Of a stretch of 64,000 nt of DNA, positions 26,801 through 40,183 are shown piece after piece; position 1 is the stretch's first letter, and every line of letters begins with the position of its first letter. The notes beneath the pieces are model-generated. The model saw only the letters and a program-made list of their open reading frames with translations, made no database searches and had not been told where the DNA came from. Source of the stretch: Setophaga petechia (Eukaryota; Chordata; Aves; Passeriformes; Parulidae). The DNA lies in contig JANCRA010000003.1 in the NCBI GenBank assembly GCA_024362935.1, positions 39,431,291 to 39,495,290 of the forward strand. The letters run 5' to 3'. The translations under genes and the position numbers were made by a program.

Positions 26801-27723
26801 AAAAAGTGCCACAACATGGCTGCCTCCGCACATTTTTCCTTGGGACCGTCCCTAACCCTAGGCTGATTGACCAGTTTAGGGCTTAGGCTTACGCCTAGGG
26901 TAAGGGCTTTTTAATCCAGAAAGCCCTGAGCTCCAGGCACACTGCAACTGCAAAAGGTATCCCAAGGGGAGCGCAAAAGTGCCACAACATCGCTGCCTCC
27001 TCAAAATTTCTTTGGTGCCATCCCTAACCCTAGGCTGATTTACCTGGCTAGGGCTAGGGTTAGGGTTACGCCTAGGGTTAGGGTTTTTTAAATGAGAAAG
27101 GCTTGAGCTCCAGACACAATTCCGCAGGCAAAGGCATCCCAAGGGGATCGAAAAAGTGCCACAACATGGCTGCCTCCGCACATTTTTCCTTGGGACCGTC
27201 CCTAACCCTAGGCTGATTGACCAGTTTAGGGCTTAGGCTTACACCTAGGGTAAGGGTTTTTTAATCCAGAAAGCCCTGAGCTCCAGGCACACTGCAACTG
27301 CAAAAGGTATCCCAAGGGGAGCGCAAAAGTGCCACAACATCGCTGCCTCCACAGCTTTTTCTTTGGTGCCATCCCTAACCCTAGGCTGATATACCTGGCT
27401 AGGGCTAGGGTTAGGGTTACGCCTAGGGTTAGGGTTTTTTAAATGAGAAAGGCTTGACCTCCAGACACAATTCAGCTGACAAAGGCATCCCAAGGGGATC
27501 GAAAAAGTGCCACAACATGGCTGCCTCCGCACATTTTTCCGTGGGACCGTCCCTAACCCTAGGCTGATTGACCAGTTTAGGGCTTAGGCTTACGCCTCGG
27601 GTAAGGGTTTTTTAATCCAGAAAGCCCTGAGCTCCAGGCACACTGCAACTGCAAAAGGTATCCCAAGGGGAGCGCAAAAGTGCCACAACATCGCTGCCTC
27701 CACACCTTTTTCTTTGGTGCCAT
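23691..27723 (+). repeat. Tandem duplication, copy 2 (4,033 bp)
   Basis: This copy begins with the same A half as 19658, and that A half now directly follows another A half. At 27724 the expected B half appears (gatttacctgg with three TAGGGT steps), so the original flank is preserved on the right. Near-identity to copy 1 implies a recent event, or an assembly duplication that read depth would have to exclude. Confidence 0.88.
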
Positions 27724-28252
27724 CCCTAACCCTAGGCTGATTTACCTGGCTAGGGTTAGGGTTAGGGTTACGCCTAGGGTTAGGGTTTTTTAAATGAGAA
27801 AGGCTTGAGCTCCAGACACAATTCAGCTGGCAAAGGCATCCCAAGGGGATCGAAAAAGTGCTACAACATGGCTGCCTCCGCACATTTTTCCTTGGGACCG
27901 TCCCTAACCCTAGGCTGATTGACCAGTTTAGGGCTTAGGCTTACGCCTAGGGTAAGGGTTTTTTAATCCAGAAAGCCCTGAGCTCCAGGCACACTGCAAC
28001 TGCAAAAGGTATCCCAAGGGGAGCGCAAAAGTGCCACAACATCGCTGCCTCCACAGCTTTTTCTTTGGTGCCATCCCTAACCCTAGGCTGATTTACCTGG
28101 CTAGGGCTAGGGTTAGGGTTACGCCTAGGGTTAGGGTTTTTTAAATGAGAAAGGCTTGAGCTCCAGACACAATTCCGCAGGCAAAGGCATCCCAAGGGGA
28201 TTGAAAAAGTGCCACAACATGGCTGCCTCCGCACATTTTTCCTTGGGACCGT

Positions 28253-31200
28253 CCCTAACCCTAGGCTGATTGACCAGTTTAGGGCTTAGGCTTACGCCTA
28301 GGGTAAGGGCTTTTTAATCCAGAAAGCCCTGAGCTCCAGGCACACTGCAACTGCAAAAGGTATCCCAAGGGGAGCGCAAAAGTGCCACAACATCGCTGCC
28401 TCCACAGCTTTTTCTTTGGTGCCATCCCTAACCCTAGGCTGATTTACCTGGCTAGGGCTAGGGTTAGGGTTACGCCTAGGGTTAGGGTTTTTTAAATGAG
28501 AAAGGCTTGAGCTCCAGACACAATTCCGCAGGAAAAGGAATCCCAAGGGGATCGAAAAAGTGCCACAACATGGCTGCCTCCGCACATTTTTCCTTGGGAC
28601 CGTCCCTAACCCTAGGCTGATTGACCAGTTTAGGGCTTAGGCTTACGCCTAGGGTAAAGGCTTTTTAATCCAGAAAGCCCTGAGCTCCAGGCACACTGCA
28701 ACTGCAAAAGGTATCCCAAGGGGAGCGCAAAAGTGCCACAACATCGCTGCCTCCACAGCTTTTTCTTTGGTGCCATCCCTAACCCTAGGCTGATTTACCT
28801 GGCTAGGGCTAGGGTTAGGGTTACGCCTAGGGTTAGGGTTTTTTAAATGAGAAAGGCTTGAGCTCCAGACACAATTCAGCTGGCAAAGGAATCCCAAGGG
28901 GATCGACAAAGTGCAACAACATGGCTGCCTCCGCACATTTTTCCTTGGGACCGTCCCTAACCCTAGGCTGATTGACCAGTTTAGGGCTTAGGCTTACGCC
29001 TAGGGTAAGGGTTTTTTAATCCAGAAAGCCCTGAGCTCCGGGCACACTGCAACTGCAAAAGGTATCCCAAGAGGAGCGCAAAAGTGCCACAACATCGCTG
29101 CCTCCACAGCTTTTTCTTTGGTGCCATCCCTAACCCTAGGCTGATTTACCTGGCTAGGGCTAGGGTTAGGGTTACGCCTAGGGTTAGGGTTTTTTAAATG
29201 AGAAAGGCTTGAGCTCCAGACACAATTCAGCTGGCAAAGGCATCCCAAGGGGATCGAAAAAGTGCCACAACATGGCTGCCTCCGCACATTTTTCCTTGGG
29301 ACCGTCCCTAACCCTAGGCTGATTGACCAGTTTAGGGCTTAGGCTTACGCCTAGGGTAAGGGCTTTTTAATCCAGAAAGCCCTGAGCTCCAGGCACACTG
29401 CAACTGCAAAAGGTATCCCAAGGGGAGCGCAAAAGTGCCACAACATCGCTGCCTCCACACCCTTTTCTTTGGTGCCATCCCTAACCCTAGGCTGATATAC
29501 CTGGCTAGGGCTAGGGTTAGGGTTACGCCTAGGGTTAGGGTTTTTTAAATGAGAAAGGCTTGACCTCCAGACACAATTCAGCTGGCAAAGGCATCCCAAG
29601 GGGATCGAAAAAGTGCCACAACATGGCTGCCTCCGCACATTTTTCCTTGGGACCGTCCCTAACCCTAGGCTGATTGACCAGTTTAGGGCTTAGGCTTACG
29701 CCTCGGGTAAGGGTTTTTTAATCCAGAAAGCCCTGAGCTCCAGGCACACTGCAACTGCAAAAGGTATCCCAAGGGGAGCGCAAAAGTGCCACAACATCGC
29801 TGCCTCCACAGCTTTTTCTTTGGTGCCATCCCTAACCCTAGGCTGATTTACCTGGCTAGGGCTAGGGTTAGGGTTACGCCTAGGGTTAGGGTTTTTTAAA
29901 TGAGAAAGGCTTGAGCTCCAGACACAATTCCGCAGGCAAAGGCATCCCAAGGGGATCGAAAAAGTGCCACAACATGGCTGCCTCCGCACATTTTTCCTTG
30001 GGACCGTCCCTAACCCTAGGCTGATTGACCAGTTTAGGGCTTAGGCTTACGCCTAGGGTAAGGGCTTTTTAATCCAGAAAGCCCTGAGCTCCAGGCACAC
30101 TGCAACTGCAAAAGGTATCCCAAGGGGAGCGCAAAAGTGCCACAACATCGCTGCCTCCTCAAAATTTCTTTGGTGCCATCCCTAACCCTAGGCTGATTTA
30201 CCTGGCTAGGGCTAGGGTTAGGGTTACGCCTAGGGTTAGGGTTTTTTAAATGAGAAAGGCCTGAGCTCCAGACACAATTCCGCAGGCAAAGGCATCCCAA
30301 GGGGATCGAAAAAGTGCCACAACATGGCTGCCTCCGCACATTTTTCCTTGGGACCGTCCCTAACCCTAGGCTGATTGACCAGTTTAGGGCTTAGGCTTAC
30401 GCCTAGGGTAAGGGCTTTTTAATCCAGAAAGCCCTGAGCTCCAGGCACACTGCAACTGCAAAAGGTATCCAAAGGGGAGTGCAAAAGCGCCACAACATCG
30501 CTGCCTCCACAGCTTTTTCTTTGGTGCCATCCCTAACCCTAGGCTGATTTACCTGGTTAGGGCTAGGGTTAGGGTTACGCCTAGGGTTAGGGTTTTTTAA
30601 ATGAGAAAGGCTTGAGCTCCAGACACAATTCCGCAGGCAAAGGCATCCCAAGGGGATCGAAAAAGTGCCACAACATGGCTGCCTCCGCACATTTTTCCTT
30701 GGGACCGTCCCTAACCCTAGGCTGATTGACCAGTTTAGGGCTTAGGCTTACGCCTAGGGTAAGGGCTTTTTAATCCAGAAAGCCCTGAGCTCCAGGCACA
30801 CTGCAACTGCAAAAGGTATCCCAAGGGGAGCGCAAAAGTGCCACAACATCGCTGCCTCCACAGCTTTTTCTTTGGTGCCATCCCTAACCCTAGGCTGATT
30901 TACCTGGCTAGGGCTAGGGTTAGGGTTACGCCTAGGGTTAGGGTTTTTTAAATGAGAAAGGCTTGAGCTCCAGACACAATTCCGCAGGCAAAGGCATCCC
31001 AAGGGGATCGAAAAAGTGCCACAACATGGCTGCCTCCGCACATTTTTCCTTGGGACCGTCCCTAACCCTAGGCTGATTGACCAGTTTAGGGCTTAGGCTT
31101 ACGCCTAGGGTAAGGGCTTTTTAATCCAGAAAGCCCTGAGCTCCAGGCACACTGCAACTGCAAAAGGTATCCCAAGGGGAGCGCAAAAGTGCCACAACAT

Positions 31201-31761
31201 CGCTGCCTCCACAGCTTTTTCTTTGGTGCCATCCCTAACCCTAGGCTGATTTACCTGGCTAGGGCTAGGGTTAGGGTTACGCCTAGGGTTAGGGTTTCTT
31301 AAATGAGAAAGGCTTGAGCTCCAGACACAATTCAGCTGGCAAAGGCATCCCAAGGGGATCGAAAAAGTGCCACAACATGGCTGCCTCCGCACATTTTTCC
31401 TTGGGACCGTCCCTAACCCTAGGCTGATTGACCAGTTTAGGGTTTAGGCTTACGCCTAGGGTAAGGGCTTTTTAATCCAGAAAGCCCTGAGCTCCAGGCA
31501 CACTGCAACTGCAAAAGGTATCCCAAGGGGAGCGCAAAAGTGCCACAACATCGCTGCCTCCACAGCTTTTTCTTTGGTGCCATCCCTAACCCTAGGCTGA
31601 TTTACCTGGCTAGGGCTAGGGTTAGGGTTACGCCTAGGGTTAGGGTTTTTTAAATGAGAAAGGCTTGAGCTCCAGACACAATTCCGCAGGAAAAGGAATC
31701 CCAAGGGGATCAAAAAAGTGCCACAACATGGCTGCCTCCGCACATTTTTCCTTGGGACCGT
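28253..31761 (+). repeat. Ten-unit tandem duplication, copy 1 (3,509 bp)
   Basis: Ten units, one of 350 bp, give 3,509 bp and repeat in the same order at 31762-35270. Shared private variants include aaggaatccc with gatcgacaaagtgcaac, gagctccggg with gaggagc, acaccc with gatatacc, tcaaaa with ggcctgagc, atccaaagggg with agtgcaaaagcgcc, and gatcaaaaaag. The exact breakpoint could lie anywhere from about 28203 to 28450. Confidence 0.85.
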
Positions 31762-34700
31762 CCCTAACCCTAGGCTGATTGACCAGTTTAGGGCTTAGGC
31801 TTACGCCTAGGGTAAGGGCTTTTTAATCCAGAAAGCCCTGAGCTCCAGGCACACTGCAACTGCAAAAGGTATCCCAAGGGGAGCGCAAAAGTGCCACAAC
31901 ATCGCTGCCTCCACAGCTTTTTCTTTGGTGCCATCCCTAACCCTAGGCTGATTTACCTGGCTAGGGCTAGGGTTAGGGTTACGCCTAGGGTTAGGGTTTT
32001 TTAAATGAGAAAGGCTTGAGCTCCAGACACAATTCCGCAGGAAAAGGAATCCCAAGGGGATCGAAAAAGTGCCACAACATGGCTGCCTCCGCACATTTTT
32101 CCTTGGGACCGTCCCTAACCCTAGGCTGATTGACCAGTTTAGGGCTTAGGCTTACGCCTAGGGTAAAGGCTTTTTAATCCAGAAAGCCCTGAGCTCCAGG
32201 CACACTGCAACTGCAAAAGGTATCCCAAGGGGAGCGCAAAAGTGCCACAACATCGCTGCCTCCACAGCTTTTTCTTTGGTGCCATCCCTAACCCTAGGCT
32301 GATTTACCTGGCTAGGGCTAGGGTTAGGGTTACGCCTAGGGTTAGGGTTTTTTAAATGAGAAAGGCTTGAGCTCCAGACACAATTCAGCTGGCAAAGGAA
32401 TCCCAAGGGGATCGACAAAGTGCAACAACATGGCTGCCTCCGCACATTTTTCCTTGGGACCGTCCCTAACCCTAGGCTGATTGACCAGTTTAGGGCTTAG
32501 GCTTACGCCTAGGGTAAGGGTTTTTTAATCCAGAAAGCCCTGAGCTCCGGGCACACTGCAACTGCAAAAGGTATCCCAAGAGGAGCGCAAAAGTGCCACA
32601 ACATCGCTGCCTCCACAGCTTTTTCTTTGGTGCCATCCCTAACCCTAGGCTGATTTACCTGGCTAGGGCTAGGGTTAGGGTTACGCCTAGGGTTAGGGTT
32701 TTTTAAATGAGAAAGGCTTGAGCTCCAGACACAATTCAGCTGGCAAAGGCATCCCAAGGGGATCGAAAAAGTGCCACAACATGGCTGCCTCCGCACATTT
32801 TTCCTTGGGACCGTCCCTAACCCTAGGCTGATTGACCAGTTTAGGGCTTAGGCTTACGCCTAGGGTAAGGGCTTTTTAATCCAGAAAGCCCTGAGCTCCA
32901 GGCACACTGCAACTGCAAAAGGTATCCCAAGGGGAGCGCAAAAGTGCCACAACATCGCTGCCTCCACACCCTTTTCTTTGGTGCCATCCCTAACCCTAGG
33001 CTGATATACCTGGCTAGGGCTAGGGTTAGGGTTACGCCTAGGGTTAGGGTTTTTTAAATGAGAAAGGCTTGACCTCCAGACACAATTCAGCTGGCAAAGG
33101 CATCCCAAGGGGATCGAAAAAGTGCCACAACATGGCTGCCTCCGCACATTTTTCCTTGGGACCGTCCCTAACCCTAGGCTGATTGACCAGTTTAGGGCTT
33201 AGGCTTACGCCTCGGGTAAGGGTTTTTTAATCCAGAAAGCCCTGAGCTCCAGGCACACTGCAACTGCAAAAGGTATCCCAAGGGGAGCGCAAAAGTGCCA
33301 CAACATCGCTGCCTCCACAGCTTTTTCTTTGGTGCCATCCCTAACCCTAGGCTGATTTACCTGGCTAGGGCTAGGGTTAGGGTTACGCCTAGGGTTAGGG
33401 TTTTTTAAATGAGAAAGGCTTGAGCTCCAGACACAATTCCGCAGGCAAAGGCATCCCAAGGGGATCGAAAAAGTGCCACAACATGGCTGCCTCCGCACAT
33501 TTTTCCTTGGGACCGTCCCTAACCCTAGGCTGATTGACCAGTTTAGGGCTTAGGCTTACGCCTAGGGTAAGGGCTTTTTAATCCAGAAAGCCCTGAGCTC
33601 CAGGCACACTGCAACTGCAAAAGGTATCCCAAGGGGAGCGCAAAAGTGCCACAACATCGCTGCCTCCTCAAAATTTCTTTGGTGCCATCCCTAACCCTAG
33701 GCTGATTTACCTGGCTAGGGCTAGGGTTAGGGTTACGCCTAGGGTTAGGGTTTTTTAAATGAGAAAGGCCTGAGCTCCAGACACAATTCCGCAGGCAAAG
33801 GCATCCCAAGGGGATCGAAAAAGTGCCACAACATGGCTGCCTCCGCACATTTTTCCTTGGGACCGTCCCTAACCCTAGGCTGATTGACCAGTTTAGGGCT
33901 TAGGCTTACGCCTAGGGTAAGGGCTTTTTAATCCAGAAAGCCCTGAGCTCCAGGCACACTGCAACTGCAAAAGGTATCCAAAGGGGAGTGCAAAAGCGCC
34001 ACAACATCGCTGCCTCCACAGCTTTTTCTTTGGTGCCATCCCTAACCCTAGGCTGATTTACCTGGTTAGGGCTAGGGTTAGGGTTACGCCTAGGGTTAGG
34101 GTTTTTTAAATGAGAAAGGCTTGAGCTCCAGACACAATTCCGCAGGCAAAGGCATCCCAAGGGGATCGAAAAAGTGCCACAACATGGCTGCCTCCGCACA
34201 TTTTTCCTTGGGACCGTCCCTAACCCTAGGCTGATTGACCAGTTTAGGGCTTAGGCTTACGCCTAGGGTAAGGGCTTTTTAATCCAGAAAGCCCTGAGCT
34301 CCAGGCACACTGCAACTGCAAAAGGTATCCCAAGGGGAGCGCAAAAGTGCCACAACATCGCTGCCTCCACACCCTTTTCTTTGGTGCCATCCCTAACCCT
34401 AGGCTGATTTACCTGGCTAGGGCTAGGGTTAGGGTTACGCCTAGGGTTAGGGTTTTTTAAATGAGAAAGGCTTGAGCTCCAGACACAATTCCGCAGGCAA
34501 AGGCATCCCAAGGGGATCGAAAAAGTGCCACAACATGGCTGCCTCCGCACATTTTTCCTTGGGACCGTCCCTAACCCTAGGCTGATTGACCAGTTTAGGG
34601 CTTAGGCTTACGCCTAGGGTAAGGGCTTTTTAATCCAGAAAGCCCTGAGCTCCAGGCACACTGCAACTGCAAAAGGTATCCCAAGGGGAGCGCAAAAGTG

Positions 34701-35270
34701 CCACAACATCGCTGCCTCCACAGCTTTTTCTTTGGTGCCATCCCTAACCCTAGGCTGATTTACCTGGCTAGGGCTAGGGTTAGGGTTACGCCTAGGGTTA
34801 GGGTTTCTTAAATGAGAAAGGCTTGAGCTCCAGACACAATTCAGCTGGCAAAGGCATCCCAAGGGGATCGAAAAAGTGCCACAACATGGCTGCCTCCGCA
34901 CATTTTTCCTTGGGACCGTCCCTAACCCTAGGCTGATTGACCAGTTTAGGGTTTAGGCTTACGCCTAGGGTAAGGGCTTTTTAATCCAGAAAGCCCTGAG
35001 CTCCAGGCACACTGCAACTGCAAAAGGTATCCCAAGGGGAGCGCAAAAGTGCCACAACATCGCTGCCTCCACAGCTTTTTCTTTGGTGCCATCCCTAACC
35101 CTAGGCTGATTTACCTGGCTAGGGCTAGGGTTAGGGTTACGCCTAGGGTTAGGGTTTTTTAAATGAGAAAGGCTTGAGCTCCAGACACAATTCCGCAGGA
35201 AAAGGAATCCCAAGGGGATCAAAAAAGTGCCACAACATGGCTGCCTCCGCACATTTTTCCTTGGGACCGT
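31762..35270 (+). repeat. Ten-unit tandem duplication, copy 2 (3,509 bp)
   Basis: This is the second copy of 28253-31761. One clear difference is acaccc near 34371 where copy 1 has acagct near 30862. That is a clustered change to a variant common elsewhere in the array, so gene conversion is likelier than separate mutations. After about 35468 the sequence leaves the pattern (gtctaggg and aaaaggcatcc). Confidence 0.83.
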
Positions 35271-37025
35271 CCCTAACCCTAGGCTGATTGACCAGTTTAG
35301 GGCTTAGGCTTACGCCTAGGGTAAGGGCTTTTTAATCCAGAAAGCCCTGAGCTCCAGGCACACTGCAACTGCAAAAGGTATCCCAAGGGGAGCGCAAAAG
35401 TGCCACAACATCGCTGCCTCCACAGCTTTTTCTTTGGTGCCATCCCTAACCCTAGGCTGATTTACCTGTCTAGGGCTAGGGTTAGGGTTACGCCTAGGGT
35501 TAGGGTTTTTTAAATGAGAAAGGCTTGAGCTCCAGACACAATTCCGCAGGAAAAGGCATCCCAAGGGGATCGAAAAAGTGCCACAACATGGCTGCCTCCG
35601 CACATTTTTCCTTGGGACCGTCCCTAACCCTAGGCTGATTGACCAGTTTAGGGCTTAGGCTTACGCCTAGGTTACGGGCTTTTTAATCCAGAAAGCCCTG
35701 AGCTCCAGGCACACTGCAACTGCAAAAGGTATCCAAAGGGGAGTGCAAAAGCGCCACAACATCGCTGCCTCCACAGCTTTTTCTTTGGTGCCATCCCTAA
35801 CCCTAGGCTGATTTACCTGTCTAGGGCTAGGGTTAGGGTTACGCCTAGGGTTAGGGTTTTTTAAATGAGAAAGGCTTGAGCTCCAGACACAATTCAGCTG
35901 GCAAAGGCATCCCAAGGGGATCGAAAAAGTGCCACAACATGGCTGCCTCCGCACATTTTTCCTTGGGACCGTCCCTAACCCTAGGCTGATTGACCAGTTT
36001 AGGGTTTAGGCTTACGCCTAGGGTAAGGGCTTTTTAATCCAGAAAGCCCTGAGCTCCAGGCACACTGCAACTGCAAAAGGTATCCCAAGGGGAGCGCAAA
36101 AGTGCCACAACATCGCTGCCTCCACAGCTTTTTCTTTGGTGCCATCCCTAACCCTAGGCTGATTTACCTGTCTAGGGCTAGGGTTAGAGATACGCCTAGG
36201 GTTAGGGTTTTTTAAATGAGAAAGGCTTGAGCTCCAGACACAATTCCGCAGGCAAAGGCATCCCAAGGGGATCGAAAAAGTGCCACAACATGGCTGCCTC
36301 CGCACATTTTTCCTTGGGACCGTCCCTAACCCTAGGCTGATTGACCAGTTTAGGGCTTAGGCTTACGCCTAGGGTAAGGGCTTTTTAATCCAGAAAGCCC
36401 TGAGCTCCAGGCACACTGCAACTGCAAAAGGTATCCAAAGGGGAGTGCAAAAGCGCCACAACATCGCTGCCTCCACAGCTTTTTCTTTGGTGCCATCCCT
36501 AACCCTAGGCTGATTTACCTGGCTAGGGCTAGGGTTAGGGTTACGCCTAGGGTTAGGGTTTTTTAAATGAGAAAGGCTTGAGCTCCAGACACAATTCCGC
36601 AGGCAAAGGCATCCCAAGGGGATCGAAAAAGTGCCACAACATGGCTGCCTCCGCACATTTTTCCTTGGGACCGTCCCTAACCCTAGGCTGATTGACCAGT
36701 TTAGGGCTTAGGCTTACGCCTAGGGTAAGGGCTTTTTAATCCAGAAAGCCCTGAGCTCCAGGCACACTGCAACTGCAAAAGGTATCCCAAGGGGAGCGCA
36801 AAAGTGCCACAACATCGCTGCCTCCACACCCTTTTCTTTGGTGCCATCCCTAACCCTAGGCTGATTTACCTGGCTAGGGCTAGGGTTAGGGTTACGCCTA
36901 GGGTTAGGGTTTCTTAAATGAGAAAGGCTTGAGCTCCAGACACAATTCAGCTGGCAAAGGCATCCCAAGGGGATCGAAAAAGTGCCACAACATGGCTGCC
37001 TCCGCACATTTTTCCTTGGGACCGT
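35271..37025 (+). repeat. Five-unit block, copy 1 of 3
   Basis: The unit order is: gtctaggg with aggaaaaggcatcc; cctaggttacggg with atccaaagggg; gggtttagg with gttagagatacgcc; atccaaagggg with agtgcaaaagcgcc; acaccc with ttcttaaatg. The block recurs at 44745-46499 (offset 9,474 bp) and 50360-52114 (a further 5,615 bp). The gttagagatacg change is a good private marker and is found only in this block and in its partial copy at about 53 kb. Confidence 0.8.
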
Positions 37026-37376
37026 CCCTAACCCTAGGCTGATTGACCAGTTTAGGGTTTAGGCTTACGCATAGGGTAAGGGTTTTTTAATCCAGAAAGC
37101 CCTGAGCTCCAGGCACACTGCAACTGCAAAAGGTATCCCAAGGGGAGCGCAAAAGTGCCACAACATCGCTGCCTCCACAGCTTTTTCTTTGGTGCCATCC
37201 CTAACCCTAGGCTGATTTACCTGGCTAGGGCTAGGGTTAGGGTTACGCCTAGGGTTAGGGTTTTTTAAATGAGAAAGGCTTGAGCTCCAGACACAATTCC
37301 GCAGGCAAAGGCATCCCAAGGGGATCGAAAAAGTGCCACAACATGGCTGCCTCCGCACATTTTTCCTTGGGACCGT

Positions 37377-39482
37377 CCCTAACCCTAGGCTGATTGACCA
37401 GTTTAGGGCTTAGGCTTACGCCTAGGGTAAGGGCTTTTTAATCCAGAAAGCCCTGAGCTCCAGGCACACTGCAACTGCAAAAGGTATCCCAAGGGGAGCG
37501 CAAAAGTGCCACAACATCGCTGCCTCCACAGCTTTTTCTTTGGTGCCATCCCTAACCCTAGGCTGATTTACCTGTCTAGGGCTAGGGTTAGGGTTACGCC
37601 TAGGGTTAGGGTTTTTTAAATGAGAAAGGCTTGAGCTCCGGACACAATTCAGCTGGCAAAGGCATCCCAAGGGGATCGACAAAGTGCCACAACATGGCTG
37701 CCTCCGCACATTTTTCCTTGGGACCGTCCCTAACCCTAGGCTGATTGACCAGTTTAGGGCTTAGGCTTACGCCTAGGGTAAGGGTTTTTTAATCCAGAAA
37801 GCCCTGAGCTCCGGGCACACTGCAACTGCAAAAGGTATCCCAAGAGGAGCGCAAAAGTGCCACAACATCGCTGCCTCCACAGCTTTTTCTTTGGTGCCAT
37901 CCCTAACCCTAGGCTGATTTACCTGTCTAGGGCTAGGGTTAGGGTTACGCCTAGGGTTAGGGTTTTTTAAATGAGAAAGGCTTGAGCTCCAGACACAATT
38001 CCGCAGGAAAAGGCATCCCAAGGGGATCGAAAAAGTGCCACAACATGGCTGCCTCCGCACATTTTTCCTTGGGACCGTCCCTAACCCTAGGCTGATTGAC
38101 CAGTTTAGGGCTTAGGCTTACGCCTAGGGTACGGGCTTTTTAATCCAGAAAGCCCTGAGCTCCAGGCACACTGCAACTGCAAAAGGTATCCAAAGGGGAG
38201 TGCAAAAGCGCCACAACATCGCTGCCTCCACAGCTTTTTCTTTGGTGCCATCCCTAACCCTAGGCTGATTTACCTGGTTAGGGCTAGGGTTAGGGTTACG
38301 CCTAGGGTTAGGGTTTTTTAAATGAGAAAGGCTTGAGCTCCAGACACAATTCAGCTGGCAAAGGCATCCCAAGGGGATCGAAAAAGTGCCACAACATGGC
38401 TGCCTCCGCACATTTTTCCTTGGGACCGTCCCTAACCCTAGGCTGATTGACCAGTTTAGGGTTTAGGCTTACGCCTAGGGTAAGGGCTTTTTAATCCAGA
38501 AAGCCCTGAGCTCCAGGCACACTGCAACTGCAAAAGGTATCCCAAGGGGAGCGCAAAAGTGCCACAACATCGCTGCCTCCACAGCTTTTTCTTTGGTGCC
38601 ATCCCTAACCCTAGGCTGATTTACCTGTCTAGGGCTAGGGTTAGGGTTACGCCTAGGGTTAGGGTTTTTTAAATGAGAAAGGCTTGAGCTCCAGACACAA
38701 TTCCGCAGGCAAAGGCATCCCAAGGGGATCGAAAAAGTGCCACAACATGGCTGCCTCCGCACATTTTTCCTTGGGACCGTCCCTAACCCTAGGCTGATTG
38801 ACCTGTTTAGGGCTTAGGCTTACGCCTAGGGTAAGGGCTTTTTAATCCAGAAAGCCCTGAGCTCCAGGCACACTGCAACTGCAAAAGGTATCCAAAGGGG
38901 AGTGCAAAAGCGCCACAACATCGCTGCCTCCACAGCTTTTTCTTTGGTGCCATCCCTAACCCTAGGCTGATTTACCTGGTTAGGGCTAGGGTTAGGGTTA
39001 CGCCTAGGGTTAGGGTTTTTTAAATGAGAAAGGCTTGACCTCCAGACACAATTCAGCTGGCAAAGGCATCCCAAGGGGATCGACAAAGTGCCACAACATG
39101 GCTGCCTCCGCACATTTTTCCTTGGGACCGTCCCTAACCCTAGGCTGATTGACCAGTTTAGGGCTTAGGCTTACGCCTAGGGTAAGGGTTTTTTAATCCC
39201 GAAAGCCCTGAGCTCAGGGCACACTGCAACTGCAAAAGGTATCCCAAGAGGAGCGCAAAAGTGCCACAACATCGCTGCCTCCACAGCTTTTTCTTTGGTG
39301 CCATCCCTAACCCTAGGCTGATTTACCTGGCTAGGGCTAGGGTTAGGGTTAGGCCTAGGGTTAGGGTTTTTTAAATGAGAAAGGCTTGAGCTCCAGACAC
39401 AATTCCGCAGGCAAAGGCATCCCAAGGGGATCGAAAAAGTGCCACAACATGGCTGCCTCCGCACATTTTTCCTTGGGACCGT
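37377..39482 (+). repeat. Six-unit block shared with 58956-61061
   Basis: Six units recur 21,579 bp downstream in the same order: gagctccgg with gtctaggg; gagctccggg with aggaaaagg; gggtacggg with gttagggc; gggtttagg; atccaaagggg with gacctcc; aatcccg with gagctcagggc. Differences include gatcgacaaag versus gatcgaaaaag in the first unit, acctgttta near 38802 versus accagttta, and ggcctaggg versus cgcctaggg in the last unit. Confidence 0.75.
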
Positions 39483-40183
39483 CCCTAACCCTAGGCTGAT
39501 TGACCAGTTTAGGGCTTAGGCTTACGCCTAGGGTAAGGGCTTTTTAATCCAGAAAGCCCTGAGCTCCAGGCACACTGCAACTGCAAAAGGTATCCCAAGG
39601 GGAGCGCAAAAGTGCCACAACATCGCTGCCTCCACAGCTTTTTCTTTGGTGCCATCCCTAACCCTAGGCTGATTTACCTGGCTAGGGCTAGGGTTAGGGT
39701 TACGCCTAGGGTTAGGGTTTTTTAAATGAGAAAGGCTTGAGCTCCAGACACAATTCCGCAGGCAAAGGCATCCCAAGGGGATCGAAAAAGTGCCACAACA
39801 TGGCTGCCTCCGCACATTTTTCCTTGGGACCGTCCCTAACCCTAGGCTGATTGACCAGTTTAGGGCTTAGGCTTACGCCTAGGGTAAGGGCTTTTTAATC
39901 CAGAAAGCCCTGAGCTCCAGGCACACTGCAACTGCAAAAGGTATCCCAAGGGGAGCGCAAAAGTGCCACAACATCGCTGCCTCCTCAAAATTTCTTTGGT
40001 GCCATCCCTAACCCTAGGCTGATTTACCTGGCTAGGGCTAGGGTTAGGGTTACGCCTAGGGTTAGGGTTTCTTAAATGAGAAAGGCTTGAGCTCCAGACA
40101 CAATTCAGCTGGCAAAGGCATCCCAAGGGGATCGAAAAAGTGCCACAACATGGCTTCCTCCGCCCATTTTTCCTTGGGACCGT
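38430..40183 (+). repeat. Five-unit block shared with 56851-58604
   Basis: Five units ending in a tcaaaa unit with the rare ccgcccatttttcc recur at an offset of 18,421 bp. The right-hand copy is preceded at 56500 by a unit combining features of two adjacent units of the left region (gagctccggg at the A side, cagctggc at the B side). This is consistent with loss of exactly one 351-bp unit. The 40-kb copy has a private cttcctcc near 40154. Confidence 0.72.

Noticed and set aside
19658..27723. The near-identical 4,033-bp copies as proof of assembly error
   Set aside because: The copies are joined by a homology-consistent junction, and their length has the expected arithmetic, which is natural for unequal exchange. 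An assembly artefact is possible but not needed; only read data can decide.
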